The notes under the pieces: generated by a model
Seen by the model: the letters and a program-made list of their open reading frames with translations, nothing else
What the model was told of the DNA's origin: nothing
Database searches by the model: none
In this document: positions 25,250 through 34,807 of the stretch, one piece after another
Layout: each line of letters begins with the position of its first letter
Numbering within the stretch: position 1 is the stretch's first letter
From: Blattamonas nauphoetae
Taxonomy: Eukaryota > Preaxostyla > Oxymonadida
Direction: 5' to 3'
DNA length: 34,807 nt
Assembly (NCBI GenBank): GCA_033064195.1
Contig: JARBJD010000546.1
Coordinates: 1 to 34,807 of the forward strand
Made by a program: the position numbers and the translations under genes

Positions 25250-28200
25250 TTATTGGATAAGATAATCAGTTGCTTTCAGTCCATGAATGAATGGAGGACA
25301 CGATTCATTTTCAAGAACGATTGCTTTCAGATGTATTCCACTGAGACTGAGTTTCTGTTGTTGTATTTTCGCTATCTCAAATCCATTGGTGTCATCGTCT
25401 GAATACACTTTTCTCGTCTGAAAGTTCAAGGTTGTAGTCACTGTCTTCTCTCCGTTCAGGCACTTCACATAATCGTCACTTGTGATATTTGTTTTCTTCA
25501 GAGACACTCCTTTGATCTTGCATTTCTCATCGAGCGAGTAACATTTTGGTGCAAGACAGATCATCTGTTCACCTTCTTTCTCAATTGCTAATCCCAACAG
25601 CTTCTTCTCATCATCAACTCCCTTTTCAGGATTGGGAAACCATTCATATTTGTGTGCATCATAAAAGTCCTTGTCAGCAATCACATGTTCAAATTGTTGA
25701 TGAATTCCAGCATTTGGATCTCCACTAATTGCCCAGTATGCAGAATCAGTATCTCCCTCACAGAAGTGAATCTTGTTCATGTCTAGGCATTTATACATGA
25801 AGTTGTAGATGAAATTCAGATACCAGAACTTGGCATTGTCGAGTGTGAATACTGCTTCTTGCAGGCATGTCTTGCATGATGCTTTCTCTCTGTCTTCAAT
25901 CACGATGTAGTTGTCCTCGTTGATCTCTCTAGTCGCTACAAACCCTTTCATCATTTGTTTCAAGTATGTTCTCTTCTCATTGCAGATTGTGATCGAGTTG
26001 TACTTCTCAGTGTTCATTCCATCATATCCGTAACTCCCATTCAAGTTGGTCTTACAGAACTGTTCCTTTCCTTTGTTTCCAACTTTCATTGCTTCTAATC
26101 TGTCATTCATGAATGAGGTCACAAATGGTTCAAATCCAGCATGTCTGGAGAATACCATCACACTCTTGATGTCGTCGACGATGAAGTGACAGTAGTCGAT
26201 GAGGAACCACAGATAGTATGTCGAAAAGAACATATACTGATCGTGTGTGCTCAAGAGTTGAGTCAGCTTTCTTTGTTTGTCGTCAGTCTTCAATCCATGT
26301 TTCTTCATCAACGAATATGTCTTTTCTCCAATGTTCTCTTCTGTTGTATTGACAACGATGTTCCTGAAGATTGGTGGGAAGTTAATGAAATCATTGATGT
26401 ATGTCTCATCGATGTGTCCTTTCAGTTCTGCAACGAACAATGTCTTCTGATTCTTGTTCTCGATGATCTCCCGACATTCTTTGTCTCCCGTTGCAGTGTA
26501 CAAACATCTTCCTGGCATGTACATTCTGTGTTTGGTGTATGGATTGTTCTTGTTCTTGATTGATGAGAAAGCACTCGGATACAGGGAATTGAAATCAACA
26601 CCGCAGACATGAGTCATGATGTGTTCAGTATCGGTTGATTTGACAACACCATCTTCATATGTGAAATGATTGATTGGAGTCACGTCTTTGATGTTCTGTC
26701 TGTGCTGAACATTCGATAATCCACCAGTCACTGCTGCTCTCAACTTGTGATATGTTTGCTCGTGTGTCAGAGTCATCGGCAATGATTTCCAGATGCAGTA
26801 TTTCTTTAATTGAATTCTCAATCTTGTGAGATGCTCATCATGGTCTGACTTGTAGGTATTGCAGTAGTCACAGCAGATCTTCACGTTCTCTTTTGAATGT
26901 CCTTTTGAATTGTCGATTCGATCCAGTGTTGGTCGTACTGCTTGTGTGAAGTGGCACTTGCAGATATAACAAACTTTCTTGCACTGTTGAACAAACCAGT
27001 CGTAGTCTGCTTCAGTTACGTTTTTGTTAGTATTGCGATGAGCTTTCTGGTCTTGATACCTGTATCCTTCCACTTTGTATTTCCAGTATTGTTTGGTGAT
27101 CTTGATCGGTCCAGATTCGTCACATTCGTTGTAGTCAGCATCAATATCAAAATCCTTGTCGGCACAAGCATACTTGATTGCAGAAGCATTTGCTGACAGT
27201 GAGAGATTGTGCAACATATCCACTTTGTGTTGGAAGTTCAGTTCAATGAGATTGTCAAGTGGTGCAATCATGCATTCGACGTCTCTGATGTTGTAGAACT
27301 TGAGGTATTCCCATCTGTTCTTGAAGCCTTGTTTGTTCCAATCATCAAGATACAATTGGTAATCAGTGTCGGACATTTCACTGTTGTTCAGACTGGAATA
27401 GAATTCATATTTGGAGAAAGGTTCTTGTTTGCTCAACACTGCTTCGTAGTCTGATGAATCAAATGATTCGTAAGCAAAGAATGATTTCTGGAGTGTAGTG
27501 TTTCCTCCAAAAGCTTTGACTGCATTATCCAATGTCATTGGTCCTGTGTATGACATCATGTCAATGAACCGAAGCACCTGTTGGGTTTTCTCGTGTCTGA
27601 TCAATACTTGTTTGTACTTTGTTGTTGATCCAAGAAAGCTCACCACTTTCCAGTCCTTGTCAACGAGATCACGAAAGATGAGATTGATGTCAAATCTGGA
27701 ACTGTTGAACCCAATCACACTGACTTCATTTTGTGAGGGAATTTCTGGATCTTCATAATAGTTGTCCTGTCGAACTGTCTCTGCGTATTTGAAGAGTTCT
27801 CTGATCCACTGCTTCACGAAGTCCTTTCCATCTCGAAGATCAAAATAGATTGACTTCACACCTGATTTTGTTTTGATTGCTGATGCAACAGAGAGAGGCT
27901 TCAAGTGTGAGATCAGTTGTGTGTTGTCATCCGAGAATAGATTGTCAAGAATGAGATCTTCCATTGTTTCAAAGTCATAAGTGATGTAGTATTGTGTTGG
28001 TTTGAATTCGTCTTGTCTCTTGTGTGCCATCAAAAATTCATTTGTTCTGTTGTTGAGGATATGTGGAACGTACGGTCTTGGTGTTTTATCAAGAGCGATC
28101 TTTTTTCACGTGTTTACCATCAAGTTCTTTGCACTCTCTGAGATGCTTCTCAAAATCCCTGCTGTAGTTTTTTATTCCTCACTTGGAATCCTCTTGATTG

Positions 28201-29628
28201 ACAATATGGACAGAGTTTGTATCCAGTGAGTTTTTCAGGATCGGAAATGAACATTACGTGAACAAGAGTTGCAGTGAGTGGAATCATGAGTATTGGAACA
28301 ACTAGTGCATCATCATTTTCGTTGACATACGATTGGCTTAGAACATATGTCTTCTTGTCCTCATCATATTCATAAATGTGAACTGTAATGTTTAGTATTT
28401 TCATTGTCTCTTCCATGTCTGATGCAATATCAAATCCAGGATAGTGTTGAAGATATGGTGTCAATTGATGTGATGTGAGATGGGTTAGATTCTTGCAGAC
28501 AGCAAACAGTCGGTGTGCTTCAGCATTTCTGGTTTTCGGCGGAATTTTATTCCCAGGTGTGTCTGGAAGTGTTTTGTGTGAAACGGCTTGAAAGAAACAG
28601 ATATTGTATGGTGAATCAACGTACTTGATATTGTGTTTCTTAATGTGTTCTGTAAGAATGGCGTTCGCTTTTCCTGCAACTGGGAATCTGTAAACTGCAA
28701 CAAGAATTGAATGGAATGCAATGAACATTGTCTTTGTGTCCATCAGAGTTCTATCCTGTGACTCTTTGATTAGATTGATCGCATATTTGGAATACTCAGT
28801 GATGTCTCTGCACTTCTTATCACTGTTGGAAAACTCTTGGATGTGTTCTCCAATTCTGGTCTGAAATCCTTGTATGTTGTCTCATCTTTGTCTTTTCTCT
28901 CAACGATCTTCCAAAATCGATACTAACCTTGAATGGATGATCCTTCTCTTTTCATACACTGCTTTGATGAAGGTTGTGATTTCCTCAACATTCTTCAGAT
29001 GATTATGGAAGTACAGTTGATATGGTTTTCCATTGTCACTCACTTTTCGATCTCGTTCTTTTGAACTTCCTTCGTGCATTTGTCAGACATTCATTAAAGG
29101 CAAGTTTGTTTCGTGGTTCAGCGAGTAAGATGCATTGATCAAAACCATCAAATTCCTTCACTTTTCTTGATTCCATTTGTTCATTTTTCTTCTGAATGAT
29201 CAAAAGATTCTTCATCCAGTGATCCATCAATTTCTCTTCAATCGACTTTAGTTTCCTTGTGATCTTGAACACTTGCTTTTCAATTCAGTTTCGTTCACTC
29301 TTGGATAAGCTTTCATATTTTGGATACTTGCTTTCATTTGTTCATCAATCCTCTTGTGTTCATGCTGATCTTCTGATGCCATCTGTTGTTGGTTTTCAAT
29401 TTTGCTCAGAAAGGTTGAAAGAGTCTCGCCAGGAGGTGACTGAAGATATCCGACTTCTGGATTCCGAAGCATAGACATGAGAAATGAGTTCTGATGTGCG
29501 TAGTTTCTGCTGTTCGGATCATAGATGCGATCACGACCATATTTATCCTTGAATTCAAAGGTGGTGTTGGGAAATAGTTGTTTGAGTTTTGTGATGGCAG
29601 ACACTACAGAGTTCAAAGGAGTTTGCAT
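25250..29628 (-). pseudogene. Family B DNA polymerase, element B (N-terminal part broken, polymerase core open)
   Basis: About 1,450 codons in all; the last 927 (25250-28033) read open. In that part: exonuclease motifs DFETM at residue 20, IGFNSSRFD near 107 and YNIRDVE at 247; an HNH-like insert at about 351-395 (CYICKC, LDRIDNSKGH, ENVKICCDYCN); motif A DFNSLYPS at 480; motif B KTNLNGSYGYD at 661; motif C DTDS at 761; and KCY at 830. Upstream lie a zinc-finger-like CPYC segment, a segment with NICFFQAV and a charged N-terminus. This matches the protein-primed polymerases of Polintons, many of which carry an endonuclease-type insert. The N-terminal third has about five breaks. An early-class motif precedes the gene and none lies inside it, so it is one gene. 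Confidence 0.85.
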
Positions 29629-29672
29629 TTTAAACAGATTAAAAACAGAAAAGAAAAAAGTTTAGCGTTTAT
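29629..29672 (-). promoter_or_regulatory. Early-class promoter motif before polymerase (B)
   Basis: Minus strand AATAAACGCTAAACTTTT, then a T/C run and TTTTTAATCTGTTTAAA directly before the ATG at 29628. Confidence 0.5.
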
Positions 29673-29734
29673 TCTGTGTTGTTGGGACATTACAAGAACA
29701 GCATCAATACACATGAGTTATGTAATATGTCAGC

Positions 29735-30930
29735 TTTGAACAAAGAACTAATGACAGATGCTAATTTTGAATAACTATTGACTGTCCAAAAGTGGCCCAG
29801 GTGGCCTAGGTGGATCGCAAAATTAAATTGGTTTTATTTTTGGGAGGTCCACAGGTCCACAAGTCCACAAGTCCACAAGAGCTCAGAATTGCTCTCAAAT
29901 TGATGATTCTATACAGCAGTTCTCTTCTGTTTTACTATACCCCAAGACAAATGGGAGATAATTGTAGCATCAAAATAGAAAGTCCACAATACATATGCTT
30001 GATGTGCTACGACAGCAATGAGCAAAGAACTAATGACAGATGCTAATTTTGAATAACTATTGACTGTCCAAAAGTGGCCCAGGTGGCCTAGGTGGATCGC
30101 AAAATTAAATTGGTTTTATTTTGGGAGGTCCACAGGTCCACAGGTCCACAAGTCCACAAGTCCACAGGAGCTCAGAATTGCTCTCAAATTGATGATTCTA
30201 TACAGCAGTTCTCTTCTGTTTTATTAATGACCTAAGTCAAATGGAGAAAAATTGGTTGCATCAAAATAGAAAGTCCACAATACACATACTTGATGTAATA
30301 TGACAGCTTTGAGCATAAAAGAAAACCCACAACGAACAGTTTATTTATTTCTAACTAGATTGTGGACTTGTGGACCTGTGGACCTGTGGACCTCCCAAAA
30401 ATAAAACCAATTTAATTTCGCGATCCACCTAGGCCACCTGGTCCAGTCAATCGTCATTGGAATATAGCAATGAAATCCAACACTAATTAAAAGATCACAA
30501 AAGAACAATGAAATATGACAGCTTTGAGTAAAGAATCAATAACAGTTTATATTTTTCTAACTAGATTGTGGACTTGTGGACCTGTGGACCTGTGGACCTC
30601 CCAAAAATAAAACCAATTTAATTTCGCGATCCACCTGGGCCACCTGGTCCAGTCAATCGCCATTGGAATACACCAATGAAATCCAACACTAATTAAAAGA
30701 TCACAAAAGAAAAGAATAATGTAATATAACAGCAATGAGCTAAACGAAGAGGAAACTCATAAATAACATATTTTAATTGTTTCTAACTAGATTGTGGACT
30801 TGTGGACTTGTGGACCTGTGGACCTCCCAAAATCAAAACCAATTTAATTTCACGATCCACCTAGGCCACCTGGTCCAGTCAATCGCCATTTGAATATAGC
30901 AATGAATTCCAACACCTATTCAACAACCAC
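29735..30930. repeat. GTCCACA-rich inverted repeat array between polymerase and repeat-module gene
   Basis: Five copies of a module with CCAGGTGGCC, GTGGATCGC, AAATTGGTTTTATTTT, GGGAGGTCCACAG and tandem GTCCACAAG units. Two face + (in units of about 281 bp starting near 29738 and 30018) and three face - (units of about 210-225 bp starting near 30348, 30557 and 30781). The two sets have different linker sequence and point towards each other. The same module occurs once in each terminal repeat. Element A has only about 50 bases here. A replication or expression control region is possible; the array has no open gene. Confidence 0.75.
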
Positions 30931-31028
30931 AACATCCACCATCGTCAATGTCATAATCCTTTTTGTCTCTCAGTTATTCTTGTTCATGCAGTGTGTGCAA
31001 AAATAAATGGTCAACTTATTCCTCAACT

Positions 31029-31619
31029 TTAGAGCTGTTTGTTTTGCCTCTTAGGTGTGGTTTTCTTTGCTTTAAACCATTCATCAAGTCTCACTTTGTA
31101 AACTTTCTCTTCTCCAATAACCCGATAGTGAAAAGGAACCATTACTTTCTGGTACTCACCAACGAGCTCACAATTGTATTTTCTCAATTCGTTTTCCACA
31201 AATGATTGAGTGTAGTGTTTGCGCTTCTTCTCATGTGTTCTTACTCCTTTCATCCAGTCTGATGGTTTAATCCTCCATTCAACTCCTTCATGAAGATATC
31301 TCACCACAGACTCTGATCTTTTGTATTCATCAACAAGTTCACAATTCTCACTGTGTAGGGACTCAATGAATTTCTCTTTCGTGCAACAGTCATCAAATCG
31401 ATGATACAGAGTGGGATTTCGATGCGGTCGTGCTCCTTTCACGAATGATGTGATGTACACTTGATAAATGTCATCAGGTTTCTCTTCAGTGGCATATTCA
31501 AAAGTTCCCTGTGTCAGATACGATGTCCCACGTCGATTCAGGACAGGCTCAGTGATCAGAATCAAATGTTCATTATTTAAGATGTCAATTAGTTTGCTTG
31601 GTGTTAAGAGGTTTGTCAT
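31029..31619 (-). CDS. Repeat-module protein, 196 codons, function unknown
   Basis: Open. After about 40 residues it consists of roughly three copies of a 55-60 residue module: a strand with Y-V, a W or F near KG-R (SFVKGARPHRN; SDWMKGVRTHEKK; DEWFKAKKTTPKR), then HYTQSFVENEL-like and NCELVxEY. The pattern of a short strand pair, W-x-x-G and an F-x-E helix recalls the repeated DNA-binding modules in some phage and giant-virus homing-endonuclease-like proteins, but without their cysteines. The link is tentative. The early-class motif and place next to the terminal repeat suggest an early regulator or origin-binding protein; no proof. Confidence 0.6.
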   Translation of the reverse strand: MTNLLTPSKLIDILNNEHLILITEPVLNRRGTSYLTQGTFEYATEEKPDDIYQVYITSFVKGARPHRNPTLYHRFDDCCTKEKFIESLHSENCELVDEYKRSESVVRYLHEGVEWRIKPSDWMKGVRTHEKKRKHYTQSFVENELRKYNCELVGEYQKVMVPFHYRVIGEEKVYKVRLDEWFKAKKTTPKRQNKQL

Positions 31620-31668
31620 TTTATACTAATTAAAAATTGAAAAATAAAAAGTTTAACGTTTATTCTTG
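31620..31668 (-). promoter_or_regulatory. Early-class promoter motif before the repeat-module gene
   Basis: Minus strand GAATAAACGTTAAACTTTTT, then ATTTTTCAATTTTTAATTAG and TATAAA directly before the ATG. Confidence 0.5.
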
Positions 31669-32390
31669 AAGTCTGCAAAACAAACCGAACAAAATATCCG
31701 AGAGAAGAGCCTTCCCACGTTCGTACGAGCTTCCTATAGACACCCCGATACTCCTTTGGGGATCGTTCTATCGCGATCCTTCTAAATGACTGCTGCTGGC
31801 GAAGTCCTTGAAGGGTTAAGTCTTGGGTGGGCATGATTTACGGACACATCTAAGTGCTGCCAACATGAACCCTGGGACAATCTTTCGATCATCCGTCTCC
31901 AATCCAACCTCCAAATCGTTCTACGCATCAGTCACCAGGGCACCATTTTGCCTGAGTATCTTGGAACATTACGTCGAGGGCTCAATACTTGAACTTGGCC
32001 AGTACCTCCTCTTCATATACAAATTAAAAATCAGAAAGTTAAAAAGTTTAACGTTTATTTTGGATCACCCATATCTCAGGAACTACTGCTCAGATCACTC
32101 TGAAAACATCAGAAATGAACTCAGCAGATCGGGATTGACCTTGGAAGAGGTTTGTGTGGTCGAAGCTCAAAATTGGATTTTTCAAACTTTGGATCTCCTC
32201 TTCATATACAAATTAAAAAATCGAAAAAAATAAATCAGCGTTAATTTTGAGATCACCCATAACTTCGGAAATACTTCTCAGATCACACGAAACACGTCGT
32301 ATATAAACTCGTCAGACCGATATTAACGTTGTCAGAACAATTTTGGATGGTCTCAAAATTAAGGTTAATTTTAAAAATCAATTTTTATTT

Positions 32391-32400
32391 CCTTTTATAG
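32391..32400 (-). promoter_or_regulatory. TATA box in right terminal repeat
   Basis: CTATAAAAGG on the minus strand, pointing inward, partner of 14788-14797. Confidence 0.4.
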
Positions 32401-32532
32401 TGATGAAAAAGTGAAAAAATCATTTTGACCAAAACAATCCATGGATGCCGTAGATGCATGGGGAGGTAGTGCACGTCATTCTGGTGCATTCTGAGCGTTC
32501 CCTGCGCCGTGGACTTTGTGGACTTGTGGACC

Positions 32533-32561
32533 TTCATGAAGCTTAGGCTCTTTAGAGCCGA
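32533..32561 (+). repeat. 29-base hairpin insertion in right terminal repeat
   Basis: It interrupts the row of GTCCACA units, which the left repeat has uninterrupted. Contains GGCTC-TTTA-GAGCC, a perfect five-base stem, preceded by ATGAAGCTTA. Similar in size to the other short insertions but different in sequence. Confidence 0.5.
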
Positions 32562-32845
32562 TGTGGACCTCCAAAATAAAAACCAATTTGATTTCGCGAT
32601 CCACCTGGGCCACCTGGTCCAGTCAATTGGATTGATGTACAACATCGACATGATCGTGCCGATTGATTTGACCCTGAATCGTCTGCAATCCATTTTGGAG
32701 CTCATTTTATCAAAATAAAGTAAGAATCAGGTTCAAAATTCATCAAAATCGAAGTGTCAGGAAATGTATGTTTTGAGGTCAAAAGTGATTTATTCCGTGT
32801 AATTGGCGATCTAGATAGGTATCGATTTCCGTCTTCTATACTACT

Positions 32846-34807
32846 TATCTCGAGTTTTCGTTTTCAGCGTTAGATCTTTCTTTCACTTCACATTTCAAGT
32901 ATTTTAACGAACATAAGTCGTCCCCACACGGCTTGTGTTCAATTGTAGTTTTTTTTGCTCACACCTTTTTCACCTCACATTCTTCCAACAGTTTTCAAAA
33001 CAGCACCGTTTCTCCGCGTTTTCACATATTTGAGGTCCTTTTGGACAGTTTGAAGAAGCTGTGGTTTGATTTTCGTGAGTTTTGTTCATTCGTTCTTTCA
33101 TAGTGTTCAAAATACATTTTTCGATCCTTGCATTTCACTGTTTGCCTGCGTTCAGACGGGTTCAACCCCTTTTTCTCTCATTTCACCTGTCCTGTTTCAC
33201 GAATCATTCACTGTATTTCCTCTTTGTTCCTGTCATTTCACAACCCTTTTTAGACCGTTTGGCCTTCTTCAGCTCATCACGATATTGACTTTTCATTTTA
33301 TTCACTTAATTGGATGAAAAGAGATCGAAACAAGCTAAAATGAAACGGGCAGGTTCAATACAAACTGGTGAAATGGAGATCATGATAATGGTGTGAAATT
33401 TGACATAAATAATGAGAAAAAGTCTGATCACACCTTTATATTACAGTAAAAAGAAAGTTGGAAAAATCGAGGGAAATATTCAATGAGAGGTTCGAAGACA
33501 GAGATCCGATACAGATCACGATCCATCAGATCCTCGTGACAAGTAGGGAATATGAGGGAACAAAAATTAGTGTAATTGAGGAAAAGAAGGTTAAGGTGAA
33601 ACAAACATGAGTGAAGTGAAACAGATGAATAAACAATGAAAAATGAGTCCGGAGAAGTGACCAAAACATGAAATGAGAAGTAACGAAAATGAAGTGACAA
33701 GACAAATAAAACAGCTAAAATAAGAGTGAACAAAGAAGATGAACGAGGTGAAATGATCAATTACAGGCAAAAGTACAAAGATACAGCGACAGCAGAGATC
33801 ACGTCTGAAAAGTGAGAAAAAAGAGATGAGTAAGAAAAACGAGAATGAAAACAAGTTGAAGAAAGAATAGACGAGGAGAACGGAGGTAAGTGTAAGAGAT
33901 AGGAAACAACATACAATGACGGATTAGTTAAAGTTGTTGATCTGTTCCATACGATGGAATCTGAAGAAACATATGAGACAGAACAAATGAAAGTAACAAG
34001 TTGAACGAAAGAAGAGTACGGAATAAAATGACGAAGAAGACGAACAACAACAGAGATGAAGTGTGATCTTGATCGCATAACAAAAATGGTAAAGGAAGAC
34101 AAAGATGAGAGGATCGTCGTGTGTCAGATCCTAGAAGACAGGAGTGTCAGTAAACTAGTGAAAAGGAAGACACTGTATGTGAGAAAACCCATAATCAATA
34201 AAAATGAGAACGGGGAAGTGATCGAACTTGAAAACAGAACTAGTGAAAAAGAGGAAAATCAACGTGAAATGATCAAAACATGTTAAACTGCAAAGATATG
34301 ACGTCGGCCGAGATCGATCCTACTAAGTGGAGAAAAGAGATGATCAAGAAAACGCGAGAATGAAAACAAGTTGAAGGAAGAATAGATGTGAAGAACAGAG
34401 GAAATTTTAAGAGATCAGATGTCACAGACCGTTCAAAATTGAAGAAGTGGATGTTTGTCCAATACGATGAGATCTAAGGAAAAAGAAGAGAGCAAGCATA
34501 TGAAAATGAATGTAAAAAGAAAGAAGAAAGTTGGGAAAGTGAATGAAAAGATGAATAATTGGAAAAAATGTCGAGATGCAGCGACGTTCTTGATCGAATA
34601 TAAAAAGTGGAGAAAAGAGATGAAAATGAAAGGAAAAGAAGGAGAAAGAAGAGAATGAGGTCGATATGATGAGGATTTGGGAAAAAATTTCGAGATAAGG
34701 CACGATCACAATCGAGTTGAACTTGTAAATAAAAATGATGTTGAGAAAATGAAGCAAACTGTGATGATGCTGTGAATTGGATACATCCATAAAACGATGA
34801 ATAAGAA
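32846..34807. repeat. Host flank: diverged tandem repeat, right copy
   Basis: Same family as 1-780. The stretch 33779-33890 recurs at about 34300-34400 and more weakly near 34574 (GTGGAGAAAAGAGATGA-like words), and 33950 recurs near 34460 (CATACGATGGAATCT against CAATACGATGAGATCT), so there is a tandem period of roughly 515-520 bp. Lysine-rich open frames such as 34056-34286 fall in this repeat and show no sign of being genes. The first 200 bases (32846-33060) have no counterpart in the left flank. Confidence 0.6.

Larger units (their letters stand above)
14384..32845 (-). mobile_element. Polinton/Maverick-like element B, full length between inverted repeats, broken
   Basis: About 18.46 kb, bounded by terminal inverted repeats of about 1.17 kb that begin AGTAGTATAG and end with its complement; an AG...CT boundary and this size fit Polintons. 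Gene order from the right end: repeat-module gene, repeat array, polymerase, integrase, coiled-coil gene, ATPase (opposite strand), four small/medium genes, capsid-like 1, capsid-like 2, a 136-codon gene. Repeat-module gene, polymerase core, ATPase, capsid 2 and the last gene read open; the rest are broken, about ten to fifteen breaks in all. The usual 6-bp target duplication is not seen (TACGGA on the left, TATCTC on the right), so the right flank is probably not the original partner of the left one. Confidence 0.85.
31680..32845 (-). repeat. Terminal inverted repeat of element B, right copy
   Basis: Inverted match to 14384-15560 with the same order of parts: GC-rich block (31727-31986), two promoter-bearing units (motifs near 32021-32061 and 32211-32248), TATA box CTATAAAAGG at 32391-32400 on the minus strand, GTCCACA module near 32515-32620 and outer end. 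It lacks the 32-base insertion of the left copy but has a different 29-base insertion at 32533-32561. Confidence 0.85.

Noticed and set aside
26141-26563. 140-codon open frame antisense to the polymerase of element B
   Set aside because: It is the mirror of a conserved coding region and has neither class of promoter motif before it.
29420-29450. Possible further copy of the short insertion (TCTCGCCAGGAGG) in the polymerase N-terminal region of element B
   Set aside because: Only the first ten or so bases agree with the family, and the alignment to element A is too poor here to show an insertion.
29735-30930. CRISPR-like array
   Set aside because: The units occur in both orientations, are over 200 bp apart, and the intervals are themselves repeats rather than unique spacers; the host is eukaryotic.
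14378-32851. Six-base target-site duplication around element B
   Set aside because: TACGGA on the left and TATCTC on the right do not match, and moving the borders by one or two bases does not help.
34056-34286. 76-codon lysine-rich open frame in the right flank
   Set aside because: It lies wholly in the diverged tandem repeat, has no recognisable motif or start context, and is not kept in the neighbouring repeat unit.

Overview
The window holds two large virus-like DNA transposons of the Polinton/Maverick type, lying tail to tail inside a diverged host repeat. The element genes are intronless and tightly packed. They encode a family B DNA polymerase with an HNH-like insert, a DDE-type integrase, an A32/FtsK-like packaging ATPase, two related capsid-like proteins and several small virion-type proteins. 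The host is a eukaryote. The A+T-rich flanks, with many short AAAATTC/GAATTTT and GTGAAATGA tracts, have the look of nematode DNA, but this is an impression and no host gene is visible to confirm it.

Layout: 1-987 is host repeat. 988-14383 is element A, read mostly on the + strand: a repeat-module gene, polymerase, integrase, a small coiled-coil gene, the ATPase on the opposite strand, four small or medium genes, capsid-like gene 1, and the first part of capsid-like gene 2. Element A has no terminal repeat at its left end, and on the right it is cut off where element B begins. 14384-32845 is element B, about 18.5 kb, with terminal inverted repeats of about 1.17 kb at both ends. It carries the same genes in the same relative order on the other strand, plus one extra gene next to the terminal repeat and a 1.2-kb array of GTCCACA-rich repeats near the polymerase. 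32846-34807 is host repeat of the same family as the left flank.

The two elements are relatives, not recent copies. In the best preserved part of the polymerase they differ at a few percent of sites, mostly third codon positions, while some capsid segments differ completely. Both are broken, in different places. In A the polymerase is badly damaged while the integrase through capsid 1 read open. In B the polymerase core, ATPase, capsid 2, the extra gene and the repeat-module gene read open while most others are broken. I estimate about ten breaks in each. They are best read as fairly young fossils.

The genes fit a virus-like life cycle: protein-primed replication by the polymerase, integration, ATP-driven packaging, and a capsid built from two paralogous proteins. 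Two features stand out beyond the gene list. First, start codons are preceded by one of two motif classes, an AATAAACG class (polymerase and repeat-module gene, also in the terminal repeats) and a TTTTTTATTTTT class (integrase and virion genes), which suggests an early/late programme. Second, element A and one terminal repeat of B carry a family of short (about 32-36 bp) hairpin-like insertions that keep the reading frame when they fall inside genes.
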